10,167 nt of DNA from JBBRQP01 sp038226175 (GTDB lineage Bacteria; Cyanobacteriota; Cyanobacteriia; Gloeobacterales; Anthocerotibacteraceae): the NCBI GenBank assembly GCA_038226175.1, contig JBBRQP010000100.1:1-10167 (forward strand), read 5' to 3'. Position numbers and translations under genes: made by a program. Of the stretch, positions 6,239 to 10,167 are shown in pieces. Numbering within the stretch: position 1 is the stretch's first letter; each line of letters opens with the position of its first letter. The notes under the pieces were generated by a model. It was not told the origin of the DNA. It was given only the letters and a program-made list of their open reading frames with translations, and ran no database searches.

Positions 6239-6305
6239 GGTTATAGACTCTCTAAGATTTTCTCGGGTTAGCTAGCTACTGTCTCTGCTGACCCTTTTCT
6301 TTTTT
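6239..6305 (+). ncRNA. Candidate small RNA, tandem unit 2
   Basis: The second copy of the 82-bp unit would give a transcript of about 62-67 nt. It keeps the pattern GGGGTTA.A.ACTCT.TA.GATTT.CTCGGGT, then has its own terminator. The unit begins directly after the terminator of unit 1, so the two would be made as separate short RNAs. Possible roles (trans-acting base pairing, or leader-type attenuators) are inference. Confidence 0.5.
6265..6305 (+). terminator. Intrinsic terminator of unit 2
   Basis: GGGTTAGC (6265-6272) pairs with GCTGACCC (6287-6294) over 8 positions including one G·U, around a 14-nt loop, followed by TTTTC and six T (6295-6305). Confidence 0.7.
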
Positions 6306-6321
6306 ACAAGTTTACGGCATC

Positions 6322-6366
6322 TTGAGCATCCTCTCTTGTCCACGTAAGCTCCGCGCTGATGCTCAA
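6322..6366. repeat. Perfect 9-bp inverted repeat
   Basis: TTGAGCATC (6322-6330) and GATGCTCAA (6358-6366) are exact inverted copies separated by 27 bases. They lie between the tandem RNA units and the stop of the glxA-like gene. No T-run follows. Role unknown. Confidence 0.45.
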
Positions 6367-6481
6367 ACGGCTAGCTCCCAAACCTTCAAAATGATACCAA
6401 ATGGGTTCTATATCGCTGGGTTCCAGCCTCAGAAAATCCCTAAGCGGACTATTTTTCCCGTTTCGTGCGTTGACCCCTACT

Positions 6482-7465
6482 TCACTCCCCGTCCCGAACC
6501 TGTCCTGGTGTTTTATTAAATTCCGATAAGAAACCACGCCGTAGCGTTTCAGTCGTGCCAAAACCACAGGAAGTGGCAATTTCCGCCAGACTTTGGTCAC
6601 TTTCCTTAAGTAGACGCACAGCAGTTTCTAAACGTAAGCCTTCCACAAAATGCATGGGAGTTTCACCAAACTCCTGTTTGAAGACACGGCTAAAATTACG
6701 ACGACTCATCATTACTCGTTCCGCTAAATCATCAATGGATAAAGGTTGGTCAAGATGTTCCATGATATAAATCGGGAGTTCACGCAGCGGAATCCGTGAA
6801 GAGGCCTGAAAGCTTAACGCCGTACTGAATTGACTTTGCCCTGCGGAACGGCGCAAGAAAAGTACCAAAGACCGGGCAATCCGCATCGCAATATCTGCAC
6901 CATAATCCTCTTCTACTAAAGCTAAGGCCATATCAATTCCCGCTGTTACACCCGCTGAAGTCCAAAGCGCACCATCTTGAATATAAATAGGTTCAGGGTC
7001 AACTCTTATTAAGGGAAATGCTTCTTGTAATTGTTGACAGAAATACCAATGGGTTGTGACTCTATGTCCATCTAATAGACCTGCTTCGGCAAGAAGAAAT
7101 GCTCCAGTACAAATGGAACCCCAACGCCGACACCCTACAACTTTTTTCCGTAACCAATCGAGTATCTGTGGCTCGTTTATCCCTGTCCATCGCTCTAATC
7201 CCCCTGTTACTAAAAGTGTATCGATTGGCTCACGAACTTCTGTATAGCAACGATTTGCCACCATCGCCAAACCGGATGCACTACGGAGGATGAGTTCCGA
7301 CTGAATGCTCACAAGTTCCACCTGATAGCCAGAACTGCGCTCCCGCCCAGCTTCGCGCAGCTTTTTCTCCGCTAGAGCAAAGACTTCAAAAGATCCCGCA
7401 ATCTCTAGGGGATGAGCCATAGGCGTGGCAAGTAGGACAACATGGCGAGGCGGGAGAGGCTGCAT
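6482..7465 (-). CDS. GlxA-family transcriptional regulator (DJ-1/PfpI domain plus AraC HTH)
   Basis: A 327-residue regulator of normal family length. Residues about 6-190 form a DJ-1/PfpI (class I amidotransferase-like) sensor domain: TLLVTGGL (83-90), the nucleophile-elbow-like SICTGAFLLAEAGLLDG with Cys119, then THW with His139. The C-terminal AraC domain (about 225-327) has two helix-turn-helix motifs, SIDDLAERVMMSRRNFSRVF (243-262) and SLAEIATSCGFGTTETLRRGF (292-312). Family members regulate nearby genes and are often divergent from a DJ-1-type enzyme, as here (212 bp gap). The start ATG is at 7465, directly before the domain; no strong ribosome site is visible. Control of the neighbouring fusion-enzyme operon and of itself is likely from the operator overlap. 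Confidence 0.92.
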   Translation of the reverse strand: MQPLPPRHVVLLATPMAHPLEIAGSFEVFALAEKKLREAGRERSSGYQVELVSIQSELILRSASGLAMVANRCYTEVREPIDTLLVTGGLERWTGINEPQILDWLRKKVVGCRRWGSICTGAFLLAEAGLLDGHRVTTHWYFCQQLQEAFPLIRVDPEPIYIQDGALWTSAGVTAGIDMALALVEEDYGADIAMRIARSLVLFLRRSAGQSQFSTALSFQASSRIPLRELPIYIMEHLDQPLSIDDLAERVMMSRRNFSRVFKQEFGETPMHFVEGLRLETAVRLLKESDQSLAEIATSCGFGTTETLRRGFLSEFNKTPGQVRDGE

Positions 7466-7488
7466 GGGCTGGAGAAGGGTGTTCCAGG

Positions 7489-7517
7489 ATATTGACCCAG
7501 AAGTACTTCGCTGTCAA
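7489..7517 (-). promoter_or_regulatory. Promoter of the glxA-like gene
   Basis: On minus, a consensus -35 TTGACA (7517-7512), a 17-base spacer and a -10-like CAATAT (7494-7489) predict a start near 7482 and a 5' leader of about 17 nt before ATG 7465. It is the best-matching promoter in the window. Confidence 0.6.
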
Positions 7518-7518
7518 T
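7491..7518. promoter_or_regulatory. 28-bp dyad operator over the glxA-like promoter
   Basis: ATTGAC (7491-7496), four bases, the palindrome AAGTACTT (7501-7508), four bases, GTCAAT (7513-7518): all share one centre, giving symmetry at 11 of 14 paired positions. It covers most of the -35 to -10 region of the glxA-like gene, so a bound protein would block it. The rest of the gap (7519-7677) carries the start of the divergent operon; a TTGCAA at 7560-7565 is a possible -35 for it, but I could not fix its -10. Confidence 0.55.
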
Positions 7519-7677
7519 TCTTTAGCGCAGTATTGGCTCGAACTGTGGCTTATTTGTCCTTGCAAAATGGATAGTCTGCGTTAGACACTAAGGATATTCC
7601 CACGAACAACCTGTACGCAGTTTCAGGCAAAGCTGGATAGAGCAACAAAACCTGTTCCTTAACCTCTAGGCAACCCA

Positions 7678-9243
7678 ATGAAAATTCTGGTGGTGACGAC
7701 AAGTAACGCGCAATTTGAAGGGTCTAATCCACATCCCACAGGTGTTTGGTTGGATGAATTTACTGAACCCTATATGGAATTTCATCGTCACGGGGTGAAC
7801 CTGGTAGTGGCTAGTCCCAAGGGAGGACAGATGCCCATTGACCCGCGCACCCTCCCTACAGCCCAACAGGAAATAGATTGGGCACAGGCATTAGCGGCAG
7901 CACGGAATACAGTGCTCCTATCTACGGTGACGGCTGAAGGTTTTGATGGCATATTTCTGCCGGGTGGTCATGGACCAATGTTTGATTTACCCACCGATAA
8001 ACATCTTGCTTCTTTACTCCAAGACTTTTATGCCCAAGGCAAAATTATTGCTGGGGTGTGTCATGGCCCTTGTGGTTTTGTTAAAGCGACGCGTCCCAAT
8101 GGGGAACCGCTAGTAAAAGGTGTCACGTTAACTTCTTATACCTACAGCGAAGAAGTCGCTGCCAAACTTGACCAAGAAGTGCCCTTTATTTTGGAACATC
8201 GACTCAAAGAACTCGGCGCAAACTTTATTCCCCGCGAAAACCGCGCAGACCATGTGGAACGTGACGGTCAATTTATTACCGGACAAAATCCTTGGTCTAG
8301 TAAAAGTGTTGCTCTTGCGGTCATGTCCGTGCTCCAAAAACAATTCCAGCCCCCGCTCAATATCGTGGCGACGGAAATTGTTGAGGCGCAAACGGTACGT
8401 AAATTTCCGCTTTATACGTTTGTTGAAAATATTATCATCGATAGCCAGGGTCGTATTTTCTTGAGCAGCCTCGATGAAGGGATGGTGTATCGCCTCGACC
8501 CCGATGGACAAGAAGTCAAGTTTCCCCTCGAACGTCCCGCAGGTTTAGCCTTCGATGCCCAAGGTAATCTCTTGGTTGCATCGTCCATCGGTTCTAAAGC
8601 TCCAGGTATTTACCAAGTGCAAGCCGATGGTAAGACAACCCTGCTGGTTCCTATGACCGAAGCGGTGTTTTTGAATGGGATAGTTCACCTCCAGGAAGAC
8701 CGTTACTTACTTGCTGACTCCTATCAAGCGTGCATTTGGGAAGCGGATATTACCAAGGGCACGGCACATATATGGTTGCAACACCCCACACTTGCCCATG
8801 CTGCTGACCCTTTTCATCCTGTACCAGAGTTTCCTGGCGTGAATGGTCTCAAGATTTTTGGTGATACCCTCTATGCCTCCTCCACCCAACAGCAAAAACT
8901 TGTCCGCATTCCACTTAATGCTGATGGTTCGGCAGGTACACCGGAAGTTTTTATGACCAGTATTAACCTGGATGATTTTGCTTTTGATACTGCCGGGAAT
9001 CTTTACGGCACAACCCATGTCTATAACAGTGTGGTGCACATATCCCCCGACCGTCAAATCACGGTGATTGCTGGGTTAGCGCAGGGGGCGGCAGGCAGTA
9101 CGGCGGTTGCCTTTGGACACGAAACCAACGATTTGTATGTCACCACGAATGGCGGCATGAGTTCCCCTCCGCCCGGTGGGGTGCAACCTGCCCGTTTAGT
9201 ACGCCTTACCGTGGGTGCCACGGGCTATGAGCGGGAGGTTTAA
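7678..9243 (+). CDS. Fusion enzyme: DJ-1/PfpI (Hsp31-like) domain plus SMP-30/gluconolactonase-like propeller
   Basis: A 521-residue protein with two catalytic-type domains. Residues 1-225 are a DJ-1/PfpI domain of the Hsp31/glyoxalase III kind: Glu27 in TGVWLDEF, FLPGGHGPMFDLP (93-105), and the nucleophile Cys128 with His129 in GVCHGPCGF. Residues about 235-521 are a six-bladed beta-propeller like SMP-30/gluconolactonase, with recurring blade motifs (DSQGRIFLSS, DAQGNLLVAS, DTAGNLYGTT, NDLYVTT). The related single-domain enzymes convert methylglyoxal-type dicarbonyls or repair glycated groups (DJ-1 side) and open lactones (propeller side). There is no signal peptide. Start ATG 7678, weak ribosome site. 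It is divergent from the GlxA regulator and 3 nt upstream of the yciI-like gene. The reaction of this exact fusion is unknown to me. Confidence 0.9.
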   Translation: MKILVVTTSNAQFEGSNPHPTGVWLDEFTEPYMEFHRHGVNLVVASPKGGQMPIDPRTLPTAQQEIDWAQALAAARNTVLLSTVTAEGFDGIFLPGGHGPMFDLPTDKHLASLLQDFYAQGKIIAGVCHGPCGFVKATRPNGEPLVKGVTLTSYTYSEEVAAKLDQEVPFILEHRLKELGANFIPRENRADHVERDGQFITGQNPWSSKSVALAVMSVLQKQFQPPLNIVATEIVEAQTVRKFPLYTFVENIIIDSQGRIFLSSLDEGMVYRLDPDGQEVKFPLERPAGLAFDAQGNLLVASSIGSKAPGIYQVQADGKTTLLVPMTEAVFLNGIVHLQEDRYLLADSYQACIWEADITKGTAHIWLQHPTLAHAADPFHPVPEFPGVNGLKIFGDTLYASSTQQQKLVRIPLNADGSAGTPEVFMTSINLDDFAFDTAGNLYGTTHVYNSVVHISPDRQITVIAGLAQGAAGSTAVAFGHETNDLYVTTNGGMSSPPPGGVQPARLVRLTVGATGYEREV

Positions 9244-9246
9244 AGG

Positions 9247-9597
9247 ATGCGCTTCACCATTCTTTGTACGTTCCGACCCGGTGGACTCGCCGAGGCAAAA
9301 CATTACCGTCTCGAACACTACACCTTCTTAATGCATGAACAAGCCAACATTCTCGAAGGCGGCCCTCTCCTAGGAGAAGACGGTTTACCCCAGGCCATGC
9401 TCATCGTGGTGGATAAACCTGACCATACTGCTGTCGAACAGTTCATTGCCCAGGAACCCTACACAGCAGGGGGCTTTTTTGAAAGTGTGGTGATTCGTCC
9501 TTGGGCACAGGTTATTCCTGAACCCCAACCTGAGTACATTCGCCACGAACATGACAAAGAAATGGCGCTACGCCAGAATGATCTTCCCCCGGAATAA
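9247..9597 (+). CDS. YciI-like protein
   Basis: A 116-residue protein of the YCII ferredoxin-like fold family. Marks are the start MRFTILCTFRPG, the histidine region RLEHYTFL (His24), the GGPLLGEDGLPQAMLIVV core (38-55), and the closing PYTAGGFFESVVIRPW (71-86). Family members are small cytosolic proteins, often dimeric, linked to oxidative breakdown or reactive-metabolite handling; the exact reaction is unproven. It begins 3 nt after the fusion-enzyme stop with AGG just before the ATG, so the two are co-transcribed and probably translationally coupled. The stop codon (9595-9597) touches the first base of the IS3 element, so the last residues may have been altered by the insertion. Confidence 0.86.
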   Translation: MRFTILCTFRPGGLAEAKHYRLEHYTFLMHEQANILEGGPLLGEDGLPQAMLIVVDKPDHTAVEQFIAQEPYTAGGFFESVVIRPWAQVIPEPQPEYIRHEHDKEMALRQNDLPPE

Positions 9598-9638
9598 TGG
9601 ACACTTCGCTAAAGTTGTTCCATTAGGAGAAGGCCGTC

Positions 9639-9899
9639 ATGACTTCCAAGAAACGTCGCATCTTTACTGCTGAGCAAAAAGCAGAAGCTGTCCGTATCGT
9701 CGAACAATCGGGAAAACCCATCTCCCAAATCGCCAGGGAAATGGGTATTAGTGAATCGGCATTACATCGATGGGTTAACCAAGCTCGGACTGACCAAAAG
9801 ACTGACGTGCAAGGGTCTTTAACTACCCAAGAACGCCAAGAGTTAGTGCGCTTACGTCGCGAGCTTAAACGGGCGGAAATGGAGCGTGACTTTCTATAG
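9639..9899 (+). CDS. IS3-family transposase OrfA, prematurely ended
   Basis: An 86-residue protein with the classic OrfA start (KKRRIFTAEQKAEAVRIVEQ) and helix-turn-helix (PISQIAREMGISESALHRWV, 30-49), then a leucine-zipper-like tail (ELVRLRRELKRAEMERDFL). It stops at TAG 9897 right after ERDFL, where relatives continue KKAAAFFA. Those missing residues are encoded downstream from 9923 in another frame, after an extra stretch of about 24 bases. The broken tail lies where the programmed -1 frameshift to OrfB would normally occur, so the element is probably inactive. Confidence 0.82.
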   Translation: MTSKKRRIFTAEQKAEAVRIVEQSGKPISQIAREMGISESALHRWVNQARTDQKTDVQGSLTTQERQELVRLRRELKRAEMERDFL

Positions 9900-9915
9900 C
9901 TTGCTTCTGCCATAG

Positions 9916-10076
9916 GCAGTAAAAAGCCGCAGCCTTCTTTGCCAGAGAGAGCCCTACGCGCTAATCGAGGCAGAGAAGGCTAATTTCCCAATTGCTTTGA
10001 TGTGCCGGGTACTTCAGGTTTCTCGTAGTGGCTATTACCCCTGGAAAGCTCGTCCTATAGCTCTGCGCACCTTATA
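9916..10076 (+). pseudogene. IS3-family transposase OrfB, 5' fragment
   Basis: The frame is open from 9916 and encodes YALIEAEKANFPIALMCRVL followed by QVSRSGYYPWKARPIALRT, the standard OrfB N-terminus. It ends where the IS630 element begins, so the DDE integrase core is missing from this window. It has no start codon of its own and would have depended on frameshifting from orfA. Confidence 0.78.
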
Positions 10077-10167
10077 CACTTTCCGCTTATAGAATAAGGT
10101 ATGGTAAAGAACCTCAGTCTTGTGAACCACCTGAGTGTGGAAGAATTAGAAAAGCGCTACCGCCAAG
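10077..10167 (+). mobile_element. IS630-family element, 5' end (right copy, truncated by window edge)
   Basis: Starting CACTTTCCGC directly after TA (10075-10076), this copy is the inverted counterpart of 137-47, with a single difference (C at 10115). It is inserted into orfB of the IS3 remnant, so it arrived after that element. Confidence 0.8.
10101..10167 (+). CDS. IS630-family transposase, N-terminal fragment (continues off the window)
   Basis: 22 codons beginning MVKNLSLVNHLSVEELEKRY, identical in protein to the left copy; the single base difference is silent. The catalytic region lies beyond the window. Confidence 0.75.
   Translation, partial: MVKNLSLVNHLSVEELEKRYRQ

Larger units (their letters stand above)
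9598..10076 (+). mobile_element. IS3-family element remnant, interrupted by IS630
   Basis: It starts with the terminal-repeat-like TGGACACTTCGC at 9598, directly after the yciI-like stop, followed by a strong AGGAG ribosome site (9625-9629), orfA and the first part of orfB in the -1 frame relative to the original orfA. It is cut at the TA at 10075-10076 by the right-hand IS630. The right end is not in the window, so the target duplication cannot be checked. Confidence 0.75.

Noticed and set aside
6304..6600. Minus-strand frame running past the stop of the glxA-like gene
   Set aside because: Half of it overlaps the glxA-like coding region in another frame, and the regulator already ends normally after its second helix-turn-helix; the remainder shows no family features.
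1..10167. tRNA or rRNA genes
   Set aside because: No cloverleaf with a T-loop (GTTCRANNC-type) and CCA-side stem, and no rRNA-like sequence, was seen on either strand.

Overview
The window looks like an accessory segment of a bacterial chromosome or plasmid, most likely from a cyanobacterium. That assignment is an inference. It rests on the C-terminal half of the histidine kinase, whose G1-to-G2 stretch (FEKFYRIPNNNPW near residues 417-429) resembles a form common in cyanobacterial kinases, and on the IS630 and IS3 types present. I saw no copy of the cyanobacterial HIP1 octamer (GCGATCGC), so the assignment is not secure.

Layout. Both ends of the window are 5' ends of closely related IS630-family elements that point outward (1-137 on minus, 10077-10167 on plus). 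They differ at one base in the 94 bases they share, so the 10 kb between them is bracketed by inverted IS copies. From the left: a non-coding stretch with nested or competing stems and two pairs of short direct repeats (about 140-490); a soluble PAS-histidine kinase on minus (494-1912); an AT-rich 500-bp gap; and a minus-strand pair, an NADP-binding reductase followed 21 nt later by an aldehyde dehydrogenase (4560 down to 2413). This pair is divergent from a LysR-type regulator (4799-5707), with a T-N11-A dyad between them. Next is a 774-bp non-coding region full of stem-loops (5708-6481). It contains two tandem 82-bp units, each with a -10-like box, a conserved stretch and a terminator, which look like twin small-RNA genes. 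Then comes a second divergent pair: a GlxA-type (DJ-1/PfpI plus AraC) regulator on minus (7465-6482), and a plus-strand operon of a DJ-1/PfpI-SMP-30 fusion enzyme and a YciI-like protein (7678-9597). A long dyad sits exactly over the -35/-10 region of the glxA-like gene. An IS3-family remnant directly abuts the yciI stop codon; its orfA is broken near the frameshift site, and its orfB is cut by the right-hand IS630.

How the genes may work together (inference). A DJ-1-type glyoxalase/deglycase-like domain, a lactonase-like propeller, a YciI protein, an aldehyde dehydrogenase and an NADP-binding reductase are all plausible parts of reactive-carbonyl handling. They form two regulator-enzyme blocks, one under a LysR regulator and one under a GlxA/AraC regulator. 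Nothing in the sequence identifies the physiological substrate.
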